64,000 nucleotides of DNA from Verticillium longisporum (Eukaryota; Ascomycota; Sordariomycetes; Glomerellales; Plectosphaerellaceae), in NCBI GenBank assembly GCA_019188255.1, contig JAETXT010000011.1, positions 2,108,001 to 2,172,000 on the forward strand, written 5' to 3'. The notes under the pieces were generated by a model that was given only the letters and a program-made list of their open reading frames with translations, made no database searches and had not been told where the DNA came from. A program made the translations under genes and the position numbers. Shown piece after piece: positions 33,638-45,042 of the stretch. Numbering within the stretch: the first letter of the stretch is position 1; each line of letters starts with the position of its first letter.

Positions 33638-36600
33638 GAATAAGGGGGAAAGTCAGTGTGGGTGCAGGCCAAATGTGGATAGGTCCAACAACTTGTACTT
33701 CGGTGCTTGTCCGGATTCACGCTTCCAACAATGGCTGGATATCAATCACGAAGGATGGAGAGCTTGTGGAGCATGAACATCAAGACACGCTACTGTCAAG
33801 CGGAATGATACCGTGACATGGCTGAGCAAACTTGTACTACCTGTGTAAGCAATACCAGTGTTCAGGCCCGCATGTTAGAAGGCATAATCAATGAGCCCGT
33901 TTCCAAACGCATTCGTACTGTGAGCGTGATATCGTTGCACAGGTACCTGAAGGGCCAAAGCGTAGCGGATACCTCGTACAGAGTTCGGCACAGAGCACGT
34001 GAGCGGCCCTCCGTGAGCGTCTCGCAGTCGACGGGAGAGTGGTTTGGATCTCGAGCTGCCGGCCTTGCGAAGACGGACGCAGGGCAGCGTCATACGTACG
34101 ATGCATCATGTGTCTGGAGACGGTATGCATTGGTCGTCTCTCGTCCGTTGAAAGAAAAGGTGTTTGCTGCTTTACGAGTTTCGCATGGAGACATTCGTTG
34201 CCGAAAGCGCGACAGGTCTGACAGGTGTGTGGGTGGGTTTGGAACCCCCACCCCCTTGGCCCGCCCCTTCCCCTTTTCCGATGCTCTACCTACTTTCAAA
34301 TGAAGGGTCATGTTGGCAGTATACCGGTGAGAAGTGAGTAGATGAGAGAAACGTAGGGATACAGGGATGGGAGAGGGGAGGGGGGGAGGGGGGTGACATT
34401 GCTCACGGACCCAACGTCAGCGGCATTACGGTGTCATTTTGCAGGCCGAATATGTATGGTTGGGAAGCATAGAAAGAGACTGTGACCCGAATAGACGGTT
34501 AGAACGAGGGTGGATAGGATCTTCCCAGCGGATGAGCGATCTAGGCGAACGCGCGCGACGGCCGCCAGGGGCACAGGGGATATGCTTTCCCCCCCGAACT
34601 GGAGAAACCCAAAAGCCTGCCTTCACGGCGCGCGCCGAGACACGTATCCATGGTAGGAATAACTTTTTCTGTAAAGGCTGGGAGCTATTACAGTACATGG
34701 TACCTAGTATGCAAGGCATAGGAAGGAACGGCGGATCTTCAGGGTCGTCGGCCACAAAGCTCAGCAAGGGAGAGGTAGTGGACGAACATTTGTCCCATTC
34801 GAGGGCGGCCATTCAAGTCGCGGCGCAACAGATTGAGACGGACTGGCAAGCCTTGGTCCCGCAGATCTGGTGCGGTTGAAACCTTGTCTTGGCCCGACGT
34901 TTCAAATCAGGATTTGGTTCGTCTGTCCAATGCTTTCCCATCACGTTTGCTGTATCATATTAAGCAGGAACGCCATCAGAGGACCCTGCAAGACCCGGAG
35001 GCAAGGGGTCCAGTATATGCTCGGGGGAGGTTGGCGATGGGGCCGTCTCCCGCTGAGGTTTCGTCGGTAAGGGTATCAGCCCTATTGCGGCGTACTTGAC
35101 CAGATTTCATGGGAACTAGGTTATCGAGGCTCTCGATGAGGTGGACAAGCGTGGGCCCTCTCGCCTTCAGTATTAGTGCCATGCTGCAGTGCCGTGGCTT
35201 TCTTCTCCTGCCCGAACTCGCTGCCTGTTCACCAGGATGTCTACCAATCCACATGGTGCCTGTCCGTGATTCTCGATGCCTGAGCAGTTGGCCAGTGCCT
35301 TTCATTGGGGTTGATGAGATCCCAGATTGTCAGGAAGCACATGCGTCGTGTCGCCATGCCCTAGAACTAAGTACGGTGCTACAGGGATGCATGCTATCAT
35401 GGAACTTGGGGCTTCCCGGAGGCTTGGGATGGCTCGTCATGAGATCCCACAGGGAGATTGTGTCTGCGTCAGCTGGTGTTCATTTGTGGCTCGCTGGAGG
35501 CTGGCAAAAACTTGACGGGGACGAATGGTAGGACATTCCAGGCTACCAGGGTTTGATGACTATGAGTGTGTGTGTTGCGTGTTGCGTGTTCCGTCGTATG
35601 TGGTGTGGTAGTGTCGGGTCGGAAGCCTGACGGTGATAGTGCAGGGCTGTGCAGCGGGGGGCGGCACTGATGGCGTAGGGAGCATGCCCAGGTAGTAGGC
35701 AAGCCGTCCGCTGGGTACGAGGTCTCGAACAGCGTCCAGAGTCGGAGACCGGCTTGCTCGCGTCCCCCCTACTGCATTCTAGGCCCACAAGCAAGCGGTG
35801 CGGAGAAGAGGAATCACGTCAGTCGTTGGAGCTGGTGGAGAGTCAGAGGGGTTTCCCTCTGGCATCGCTTCGGATGTCGTAGACTGGTGACGGAATTGAT
35901 GCTCGCTGTGATGCTGAAATCGAGGCTGCATTCGACCCTGGCTCGAGAGTCGAAGCCATCATCGAGCCCCATTGACCAATGCTTCCTGAGTGTATGTTTG
36001 GATTCGAAGAAATGTCCGAATACCCAGACCACACGCGTCTGCCCGCCCCCTCATGTCTAGACACATCTGGCCTGGTGGACGCTCTGGGAGCTTCCAAGGT
36101 TTGGAGGGAGCTGGCACGGCTGGCACACGGGGGCCGAATATGGCTAGTGTGGTTGACACTGACGTGCCAGTGCGTCGCGCCTCCTCGTCTGCTCACTTTG
36201 AGCTACCTCCAGCGTTTCTTGCTTCTCCGCATTCCAGGACAGACTGTTCCGTTCAGGTGTTGAGCAAGTGTCACATCTTGGTGCTCTCGTCGTGTAATTG
36301 AGCGATGCTGCGCTGAGTGCATGTCGTGGCTGTCCTGCATTCGAGAGGCATCCGTAACCGTTGCTTCGTATCGCATGCCGGACTGTCTCTGCGTGAAGAC
36401 GATCTCTGGGCTGATAGAAGTGAATGGAAATATGACGCTGCTGGGGCCCGCAAGAAAACGGTCGAGAGCTTTGGCAGGCTAATAAACACCAGGATGTATC
36501 GGCGCAGTCATGTGCACCGCGACATGTACCGTCATGCTGTTATGGATCGTCGGTTGGCTGTGGGCTGTGGCCCAGCGGTCCCGCTTGAAACTCATTGGAG

Positions 36601-37509
36601 CCGCTCGGCGAAGACCTCCCATGCCTGTACCTGCTCAGCCACTCTGAATGCGTGTGATACCCGTCGGCCAAGTCCTCCATCGGGATCCACAGTTTGGCCC
36701 TTACCCTGGCCCAGCCTGACCCGCTTGGCCCCAACGTGCTCCGTGCCCTCCGAGTCCCGTGCCTGTGGATCATGCTAGTGGCCCAGCGCAGGCTACCTGA
36801 GCCCTGGACTCGCCTGGGAAGGGGGCGCCCCTGCGGCCGCTGGAGCTTACCTGTTCCTCCCCACTGAACTTGCTGAGGTTTCGAGTGGCCCAGCGCCTGA
36901 AGGTTGTGTACCTAGCACCTGCACCTCGACGTCTCTGGCCTGGTGCCCTTTGGCGAATGGCCTGTCTGTCTGCCTGCCCGGCTCTCTACTCTCTACCTTA
37001 CCTGGGTTCCTACCTGGCCTGCCTTGCCTTACTCACTACTACCTACCTAACCTACCTACCTGCTGTCTAGCCTGGCCTGGCCCTGCGAGTCTCAGCCCAG
37101 GTCTGGTTCGCAACTCTCTTCCTTCCACTCCTCCACAAACTTGCACCTCAACACGCTCTCGACTGCCTCTTCCCACCCACCCTCTTTACTCCCTTTTCCC
37201 CCTCCGTCTCCCCCCCAAGAGGATACCCACGAGTGCGAGAGACGCTGGAAGGAGTACGAACTCGACGTCTTTATTCTCTTCTTTCTACTCTTTCCCCTTT
37301 CCTTGAACCCCCAATCCACTGTTCGCCCCTTGCCAGATACCCGAGCATCGGCAGCTCTCGACCATCAAAGTCCAGCTTCAACTTGATTGTGCCAGCACCC
37401 GGTACAGCATCGGCCCCCAATCTCCCATCTCCTTCGGTCTTCTTCGCCAACGGCTCAGGATCTCGAAAGATACCCCCGAAACACCCCCGTCCCATGGTGT
37501 CTGCTCATC
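33638..37509. other. 3.9 kb gene-poor stretch
   Basis: Between the disordered-protein gene and the KH-protein gene. I could recognise no protein; open frames are short and lack family motifs. It contains a G-run cluster at about 34,363-34,393, a (TGTGTGTTGCG) short repeat near 35,570-35,590, and a CCTACCTA-rich stretch at 36,985-37,070 that leads into the pyrimidine-rich leader of the KH gene. Confidence 0.5.
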
Positions 37510-40500
37510 ATGAATAAGCTGGCAAACATGCGTCACTGGTCCGAGAGGATGAGCCCCAACTTCGGCATGGGTCGTCCCAATATGCCCGTCAATCCAATGA
37601 ACCCGAGACGAGACACGATGTCCCAGCAAGCTGCTTCGATCGCTATGCAACAGCCTCTTGACGCCCCAAGCCCCATCGTTCACTCTGCCTTCAATGTGCC
37701 CTTCGCCTCCGACCTCGCCGGCCCCAATACTGAAGACATCCTCCACTCCACCAAGGACGCCGTCATGCGATGGACGCACTCGGTCGGCCCCTGATGATGT
37801 TCAGGTCCACGAGCTTCCCGTTCACACCCAGAATCTCGCTCACCTACGCAAGACGTGCAAGGACATCACCAGCGGCCCCTTCAGCATTGAGGCACATGTC
37901 GTCTCCACGACTCCCAAGAATGCCAAGGGCAGTCAGGTCACCACCGTCTGCCTGTCAGGAAGCCAGGAAATGGTCCAAAAGACGAGGGAGATGATTTTGA
38001 ATGATAACCAGACCTTTTTGGTATGCCCTTCCCTCCGCACCACGATCTCATCGCCTCTCGCCCCCATGCATCTCCCATGGCTAACCCAGGCCGTTTGAAG
38101 CGCTGTACCACCGTCGATGTCGAAGGTGAATTGGTCTGCGATCTGGCCGCCGCCACCCCCGTCTTGAAACCCCAGGTTATGACCACCCTCGACGGAATCT
38201 CCGAATACTGCGGAGTCGACATTTTCCTTCTTGGCCCGAAGCTCACCCCCGTTGTGGATGGCATGACGGGCGACGCTGAGATGCGTCGCGACCAGCGCTG
38301 GAGGGTCGCCATCTACGGTGACATCCTCTCTGTTGACCATGCCAAGACCCGCGTGCTGATTCACATTGACACTCTTGTGAGTTTGTGATGCCGTGTTGTA
38401 CTGCCCATGGGACTAATCGATGCATAGCTCGGTCGTCTCGTTGACGCCCTCAAACTCGATATGACCCTTCATCAAGTGGTGTGTGGCCGCCAGCGGAAGA
38501 ATATCAAGCTCATCGAGTCTTCTACGGGCACTGCCATCTACTTCCCGTCGCCTTTTTCGCAGATGTACCGATACTGTCCCCGAATGCCAAACGGCGCGAT
38601 CCCAACGACATCCTCATCACTGGTGAAACGCCCCAGGCGATCGAACTGGCCAAGCAGAAGATTCACGAAACCGTAACACGCACTCGCCTTTACATGAAGG
38701 ATGTGAACATTCCCGCTGCCAAGATTGACAGTGTTCTGCTCAACCGGATGGACAAGGTGCGCAAGATTCTGGAGGCCAACGGCACCTACGTACTCTTCCC
38801 TGTCCTTGCTACAGGCAAGAACATGGTCAGAGTACAGGGCAACGAGGGCCTGCACGTTGAGCGCACTGTTCGCGAAATCATGTCGCTGGTAGGTTAAACT
38901 TCATCTACACTACTACTGCTTGCAAGTTTCTGACAGGACAGGCTGGCCAATTCTACAGTGCTTCCTGGTTCTTGTTGGCTCCTGAGGGTCACCCGATGCC
39001 TCCTCAGGCTCGTCAGCTTCCCAGCCCGACTGACATTCGCACCATGATTGGCGATGTCTGCGCCAATTCGGATGCTGATGTCTCGTTCGACAACAACTTT
39101 CAAATGACTGGCTCGGATGATGCTGTCAAGACTGCGCTCATGGTCATGTCTGATATTCGATTCCTTGTGCAAGGCAACCATCAACTTCGCGTCAAAATCG
39201 AACTTGCCAACGAGCACCGAGAATTTGTCAGTGGCAAGAAGAACGGCAAGATCAACAAGATCATGAGCCAGAGCAACGTCACCATCATCTTCGACGGCTT
39301 CAACGACTACAACTTCAATATTGATGTTGGAGCTGCAAGCTATGACGCCATGAAACAAGGCCTCGCCCTCGTCGAGCAGGAGATGCCGGCTTCGATCTCG
39401 TTCCACGTCCCTGATCAGTACCACAAGCGCATCATCGGCATCGGCGGTCAGCACATCCAGAGCATCATGAAGAAGCATTCCGTTTTCGTCAAGTTTTCCA
39501 ACGCCATGGATCGTGGTGGCATGGGCCGGGAGGATGACGACATTAAGGTTGACAACGTCATTTGCCGGACTCCCGCGCGTAACGCACAGAACCTGGACGC
39601 CGTGAAGAACGAGATCCTGGAGATGGTCGATCGAGCTGTAAGTCACAAAATATTATGAACTGTTGGGGATTTCTCTAATACGTCGGCAGGATTCCGAGTA
39701 CACCTCGCAGATCGTCAACGTTGATCGCCTGTACCACCGCCAGCTTCTAGCCCGCCTTGCGGAGATTGACGAGTTGGAGAGCAAGTACAACTGCAAGATT
39801 GTGTTCCCAAGCACTGAGCAGGCCAGCGATGAGGTGACCGTGAACGGGCCTCAGTGGCAGGTGCCTCATTGCGTCGACGAGTTCCTCGTAAGTCCGCCAT
39901 TGTTCCATGTCCAAGAAGCAGAAACTGCATGCTGACACGTTGGAAGGGCATGGTTCCTGACAACCACGAGCTCGTCTTGACTCGCACGCCTGAGCTCGTC
40001 AAGTTTCTCGAGTCGCCGGCATTTGTCCGAGACCTTGTGTCCAAGCTGAAGAACCAGTACGAGGTCGAAGTCTCTGTTCATCAGGACTCCGAGGAGCTTG
40101 CTCCCGACGGCTCGTCCGCCCTCGCTCTGCGCTGGACATTCACCCGGAACAACGCGGGTGGTCTTGGTGATGCAGTCGACTTTATGCTTGCCGAGCTGAC
40201 TGGCGCAGGTGTCGAGGTTATGATCCTGAAGGGCTCAATTCCTCGACCCAAGTCAGATTCTTTTGAGGACTCGCTCCAGTACTTCGATTCAAAGCTCCTG
40301 CAGCATGCCCCCGCACCCATTGCTGTCGACTCGCCCGTCAAGGCCGCTTTCGAGGGCGAGGTGGCCCGCGAGCGCAGTACTATCTTCGATAAACTCCGCA
40401 AGCCTGGAAGTATGACCTCCATTTCCTCCTTCCTGGACCGTCGCAAGAACAGCTCTCACTCCAACCACGCCAACTTTTTCAAGGGCTCTAGCAACGTTTC

Positions 40501-40768
40501 CAAGTCGTCTCTGATTTCGATTGAGTCCACTCGCAGTTTTAATGCCGATCGCAACCCTTGGAACGATAGCGGCGTTAATCTGAACGAGGAGGATCACCCT
40601 TGGGCTCACCGCCCTGTTGGCAACGGCGCCGACAAGCTTACGCCTATGCCTCACCCCGGTGACGTGACGCCCCGTCACAGCACTCGTGCGTCCGGCGACA
40701 GCGGTCGCCCTTCTACGTCTCATTCTACGAATTCTGGATACCCCGGTCCTGTTGGACCTTTCCGTTAG
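37510..40768 (+). CDS. Multi-KH-domain RNA-binding protein (BicC/vigilin-like)
   Basis: A cytoplasmic-type RNA-binding protein with several KH domains. Exons 37510-38020, 38101-38376, 38428-38888, 38942-39637, 39690-39887 and 39947-40768, about 987 residues if two one-base frame breaks (at 37788-37791 and 38578-38581) are bridged; all splice phases are then zero. KH-like segments are seen at GRQRKNIKLIESSTGTAIYF, KKNGKINKIMSQSNVTIIF, PDQYHKRIIGIGGQHIQSIM (with the classical GxxG loop) and in the C-terminal part. The tail after about residue 830 is Ser/Asn/His-rich and disordered. The start is provisional: MNKLANMRHW is the first in-frame ATG of the conserved region, with a short overlapping upstream frame. 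Confidence 0.85.
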
Positions 40769-41726
40769 ATTCCCGTCTTTAGAAACTCACGCGAAAAATA
40801 CCCCGGCTGGATATACCCTGGCGTACAATACCCCGGAACGTCTCTTCTGAAGCAACAGTCGGCTCAGTTCTGTCATTCATCCCGAGGTTTTGTTCGCTCA
40901 CGTCCTTTTCTTGCTTTTTTCAGTAATTTCCTTGAACGCATGTGTACGCCCTGTTGGGAACCCTACGGGGTTCCTTCTTCTCTGTCTCCCACGACTTACG
41001 TACACTCTTTATACCCCTGACGCCGAATACGAGGCTAAAAAAAACAAAACATGATGGATGGTTTTCGCTCCACGGATTGGAGCGCGGGAGGCTGGGACGC
41101 GGGCGGTGGTCGGAGCGATATTGCAGGACTATGTGACAACTCGCTGCACCCTTGCTACTCATTTGGCATCCGAGGTTGCCTGAAGGGGATACAGGGTTAG
41201 TGGAGTTGAGAAAAGTTTCAGGGCCTGACGGGCGGCCGTTTTGAGGCTGCCCAGACAACAATTGGCGCTATTCGCGGTGTTGGGAGTGCTGGGCGAGACT
41301 GGAACAATAGGGTCAAGCGAACGGAAGCTCGCCGAAGCCTCAGTTGGCCTTGATATGCAATGATACCCCTTTCAGTCTTCCAACTTGAATTCCCCGTACT
41401 ATGCCGTCAAGAGCGCACTGTTGAAGCCATGATTGCAGGCACGGCACTGTAACCAGGCCGGCCAGAGAAGCAAATCATTTGACAAGGTCGCCATCAATCT
41501 TCTACACTGGGATGATACAGTCAGTCCACACAACTGTACGAGAGAGAGGGTAGACGGAGCCAGGACGCCATCCATGGTGGACTGTCTACACAGATCTTTA
41601 CTGGTCACTTAGCACAGCACAAGTTCGGGGATCATTGTCATGATATATCACAATGCCGTTCAATTCACTACCTCAAGCTCTTGACTTTAACGCAAGCTCC
41701 ACACGATCACGAATCTCCAGCTTCCC
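40769..41726. other. Spacer downstream of the KH-protein gene
   Basis: The convergent 3' regions of the KH gene and the hypothetical gene. Three ATACCCCGG copies occur at about 40,798-40,835. Nothing else recognised. Confidence 0.5.
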
Positions 41727-42533
41727 TTACGTGCTATTCAGGCCTGTGCTATTGACGATGCATTGCTTCCGGCGCAGGAGGGCCGACTTGCGCTTGCAGC
41801 GGTGGACAGGACGGTCCCGCAGGCACGACGGGGACTGATCCGAGGACCGCTCTTCGGGTGTCGAGTCATCACTGTCAATCCAGTCTGAGTAAGAAATAGC
41901 TTCTGAATTGCAATCGCTGCTGGAGGGGCTGATGGAGAGCGGTGGAGAGTTATCGCCGCCCGCCGTGGTGAGCACGCTGCTGTTGAGCGTTTCATTGTCC
42001 GTGGGAGCACTGAGGTCCGGGGTCCTGTCACTGCTGTTGTCGACCAGTAGGCACTGCAGAGGGTCCGCGATGCCCTCCCGAACCGAGTTCTGGATCTTCT
42101 GAAGGAGGTTCTCCGATCCCTCGAGCTGATCTGGTCGCAAAGAGGCGCCGGTCTCGATGATTTCCGTGCCAGTAAAAGCATCTCGGAAAAGGCTGCTCAT
42201 GTCATGGGTGAAGAAGCATCCAGCGGCGTTCTTGAGAGTATCACACCCCGGCAGTCGAGAAAGACGCTGCGCGAGATGTGCGTGGTTAATTCTAAGTTTG
42301 TGTAGGGCATGACCGTCGTGATTCCTGGTTCTGAGGTTGCTGTCCTCTGGCGAATAGTTGCTTCGCTCGGGTTTGTCCATGGGTCGCCGTGAAGTCTCCA
42401 TATGCATCGCCATGAGGGCTTCTAGGTTTTCGAGCCGCTGATGGACCAGCTCGAGGCGGTCGTAGATACCCCGGAGTAAGGCCGCATGGTATTGTTCCGT
42501 CTCGTGAAGTGAGGTGGTGGTGTGCTTGGTCAT
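41727..42533 (-). CDS. Hypothetical protein, lineage-specific
   Basis: Single open frame of 268 residues from ATG at 42533; 29 more in-frame residues upstream would start at 42620. I do not recognise it. The N-terminal 60 residues are predicted helical and amphipathic (YDRLELVHQRLENLEALMAM), possibly a coiled coil; the middle has HDMSSLFRDAFTGTEI; the C-terminus is Ser/Asp-rich with a final basic patch (RCKRKSALLRRKQC). Real coding status is likely but not certain because there is no intron and no known domain. Confidence 0.5.
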   Translation of the reverse strand: MTKHTTTSLHETEQYHAALLRGIYDRLELVHQRLENLEALMAMHMETSRRPMDKPERSNYSPEDSNLRTRNHDGHALHKLRINHAHLAQRLSRLPGCDTLKNAAGCFFTHDMSSLFRDAFTGTEIIETGASLRPDQLEGSENLLQKIQNSVREGIADPLQCLLVDNSSDRTPDLSAPTDNETLNSSVLTTAGGDNSPPLSISPSSSDCNSEAISYSDWIDSDDSTPEERSSDQSPSCLRDRPVHRCKRKSALLRRKQCIVNSTGLNST

Positions 42534-43005
42534 GTTGATCAGATGGTACAGCGAGAACAGTGTAAGTGTTTGTTTGGCAAGTCTCAACAAAAATAAGGAA
42601 GTGCTGTGTATGAATTTCACAGACAGTCAGTGCTGTGGCTACCTATATGGCTTATGGAGTGGGCATCTCCTACATGGTACGCACCTGACTTTTTAAGTTT
42701 GCGCAATGAAGCAAGAATATTTGGCAGGCTGCATGTAGCCCCAAGGAGTAAGCAATAGCCGTCGTTGATTCGTGTTGTTACACTTTGAGATCCCTGGATA
42801 GTCCAACACCTGTATGGCCATCTAGCCTGAGTATGCAAGAACCTGGATAGCGTGATCGCAGTGTTGAGAGGCCGCGCTCGGCGTATTCAACAACTGCTCC
42901 ATGGCGATCTCAGGTTTGCAACTGACGATATACAGAATTAGTCGAGTTGGGTAGGTGTCAGCCTGAGACAGGCGTGCTTCTGAGGGTCGACCAAACAGAA
43001 GGCTA
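42534..43005. other. Short intergenic region
   Basis: 472 bp between the hypothetical gene and the IRC3-like gene stop codon. Holds the promoter of the former. Nothing further recognised. Confidence 0.5.
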
Positions 43006-45042
43006 TCAGGAAGCAAGCGGCCCAACGGAAACTCGCTCTCTTAGCTTAAGAACCTCCCGTTGATCTGCACGTTGGCTTTCGCGCAGAGCTCGCCGCTTCT
43101 GCACCTCCAAGCTGGCGAACCTCCCCTTCGCACCGTGTTTGATCTTGGTGATCATGTCAGTGGCCTGACCTTTCGTGATTTCGCCTTCGGCGAGCGGCTC
43201 ATCCTTTGGCCGCATCTTGTTCAAGAAATCGATCTGCCCTTGCGTTGGCGGCTTCTTGCGCCAGCTCTGATAGCGGTGGATGAAAACGTGCGGGAACGCC
43301 TCCGAGGCATACTTATCGCTGCCATGAACAGCATCAGCAAAGGTCGTAGCCTGGAGAAGTTCCCGCGGGGCCGCGTATGGGGACTTTGATATTTCGGGAG
43401 GCAGTGCTCGCATTTCGACAGCGTGGAAGAGTGGCTTGCTGGGATCAGACTGGTTTTCAATCCTCTCGAGCCTGATAAAAGACCCGTTTGGCGCGCACAA
43501 GACGTACTTGTCTTGGCCGACTCGTACCCACGCATATTGACTCATTGACCGAATGTGTTTCTCGCCTGAGGTGTCTTCAATGAGGTCATACACGGAGGAA
43601 TACTCTGTGAAGGATATAGACATCGATTCTGGCGACGATCCAGACGTGGCTGTGTCTGAATAGGCTGCTTGGCGTCGAAGTGTCTCATCGTCCTTCCGCT
43701 CCATCGAGGACTTGATGTCATCCATCGAGGCCTTCTCTAGCAACTCCCCTGGATCGAGCCCAAAAAGAGTCGGCGTGGTAACGATGCCAGTCTCCAAGCT
43801 CGAAACCATGTCGATAATGTGACAGTTCGTTTTTCCAGCGTGCAGACGCATGCCCCTGCCTATCATCTGCACCAGCAAATTCCGGGAGCGCGTTGGCCGC
43901 GCGAGAATAATGCAGTCAATATTCGGAATGTCGGTACCCTCGGTAAACACACCGCAGTTGACCAGCACAGGGAACTCTCCATTTCGGAAAGCCCGGAGAA
44001 TCTCACTGCGCTCGATAGTTGGCGTGTCTCCTGTGACAAACCTGGCATCCAGTCCAAACCGGCGGAATTTCTGGCTCAAGCCAGCAACATGAGCCAGATC
44101 GACACAGAAGACAAGAGTTGACTTTCGACCCTGTGCCCTGGCGAGCCAGCTTCGCACGGTGATCTCGTTGATCTGGTCAGTATTAACGACGCGCGACAGC
44201 TCGCCAGCCTGGAAGTCCCCGTTGACGCCACTCTTCACCCAGGAGATGTCAGCAGTCGACTCGACAGTGGTGAAGACGACGTCGGAAAGCCACTTTTCTC
44301 CGATCATATCGACGTAGTCCTTGTGGTAGACAATTTGATCGATGGCGGCGCCCAGTTTGAGGCCGTCGAAACGGGAGAAAGTGGCGGACACGCCGACCAG
44401 CGCAGGAGAATGGGACTTCTTGGCGTCGAGGTCAAAGTGCTTGAGGATACGCATGTAGCCAGGAGCCACGATGTGGTGCGCCTCGTCGACCAGAACAAGC
44501 TTGAACCTTGCCGGATCGAATTTCTGAAGACGACCCTTGGAGGTGATGCTTTGCAAGCTGGCGATGGTGATATCAGCGATTCCCGAGGCATGTAAGGAGC
44601 CCATCTCGATGTCAATGGTTGCCTCGGGATACGTGCTCTGGCAGTGGCGTGCGGCCTGTTCGACTAGCTCTCTACGGTGAGCTATGATGAGCGTTTGAGT
44701 CGCTCGCTCAGATGTGGGTAGAACCCTTTGGATGAGCTGGGTGAAAATAACCTGCGTTGAGGTTAGTGATAGAGACATGCGCATCGGGATGGATTCAAGA
44801 CTCGCTGTCTTTCCACTGCCGGTGGCGAGGGAGACACCAAGTCTCTTCTGCCCTTCTTGCAAAGATAGAAGAATCGACTGAATGCATTCTTCTTGATAGC
44901 CACGAAGCTGTACTTTGGAGCTCAGCAATCGAACAGGGCGAGCCTGAAGAACGGCGTATCTAGGAATTGAGCGGACAGCGGTTCTCGGAACGCGTGTCAC
45001 AGCTGAGGGCAGTGATAGCCGGGCAAAAACATGTGGGATCAT
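43006..45042 (-). CDS. IRC3: Mitochondrial SF2 DNA helicase, IRC3-like
   Basis: An SF2 helicase needed for mitochondrial DNA maintenance in yeast. It starts MIPHVFARLSLPSA with an Arg-rich, acid-free presequence of about 40 residues, a typical mitochondrial signal. Motifs in order: LRGYQEECIQ (Q-like), LATGSGKT (Walker A), IIAHRRELVEQA, DEAHH (Walker B), VGVSATFSRFDG (motif III), LVNCGVFTEGTDIPNIDCII (motif V) and LVQMIGRGMRLH (motif VI). The frame is open throughout, but 18 codons immediately after Walker A have the look of a 54-nt intron (44805-44752, GCGAGT to CGCAG with branch CACTAAC); splicing gives exons 45042-44806 and 44751-43006, 660 residues, and the expected GSGKTVIFTQLI. Confidence 0.92.
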   Translation of the reverse strand: MIPHVFARLSLPSAVTRVPRTAVRSIPRYAVLQARPVRLLSSKVQLRGYQEECIQSILLSLQEGQKRLGVSLATGSGKTASLESIPMRMSLSLTSTQVIFTQLIQRVLPTSERATQTLIIAHRRELVEQAARHCQSTYPEATIDIEMGSLHASGIADITIASLQSITSKGRLQKFDPARFKLVLVDEAHHIVAPGYMRILKHFDLDAKKSHSPALVGVSATFSRFDGLKLGAAIDQIVYHKDYVDMIGEKWLSDVVFTTVESTADISWVKSGVNGDFQAGELSRVVNTDQINEITVRSWLARAQGRKSTLVFCVDLAHVAGLSQKFRRFGLDARFVTGDTPTIERSEILRAFRNGEFPVLVNCGVFTEGTDIPNIDCIILARPTRSRNLLVQMIGRGMRLHAGKTNCHIIDMVSSLETGIVTTPTLFGLDPGELLEKASMDDIKSSMERKDDETLRRQAAYSDTATSGSSPESMSISFTEYSSVYDLIEDTSGEKHIRSMSQYAWVRVGQDKYVLCAPNGSFIRLERIENQSDPSKPLFHAVEMRALPPEISKSPYAAPRELLQATTFADAVHGSDKYASEAFPHVFIHRYQSWRKKPPTQGQIDFLNKMRPKDEPLAEGEITKGQATDMITKIKHGAKGRFASLEVQKRRALRESQRADQREVLKLRERVSVGPLAS
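44752..44805 (-). other. Probable GC-AG intron in the IRC3-like gene
   Basis: 54 nt, divisible by three and without stop codons, begins GCGAGT, has CACTAAC and ends AACGCAG. Removing it brings the Walker A GKT directly before VIFTQL, as in related helicases. Confidence 0.7.

Noticed and set aside
36317..36778. 153-codon frame in the gene-poor stretch
   Set aside because: No family resemblance, biased composition, and no neighbouring exon could be joined to it.
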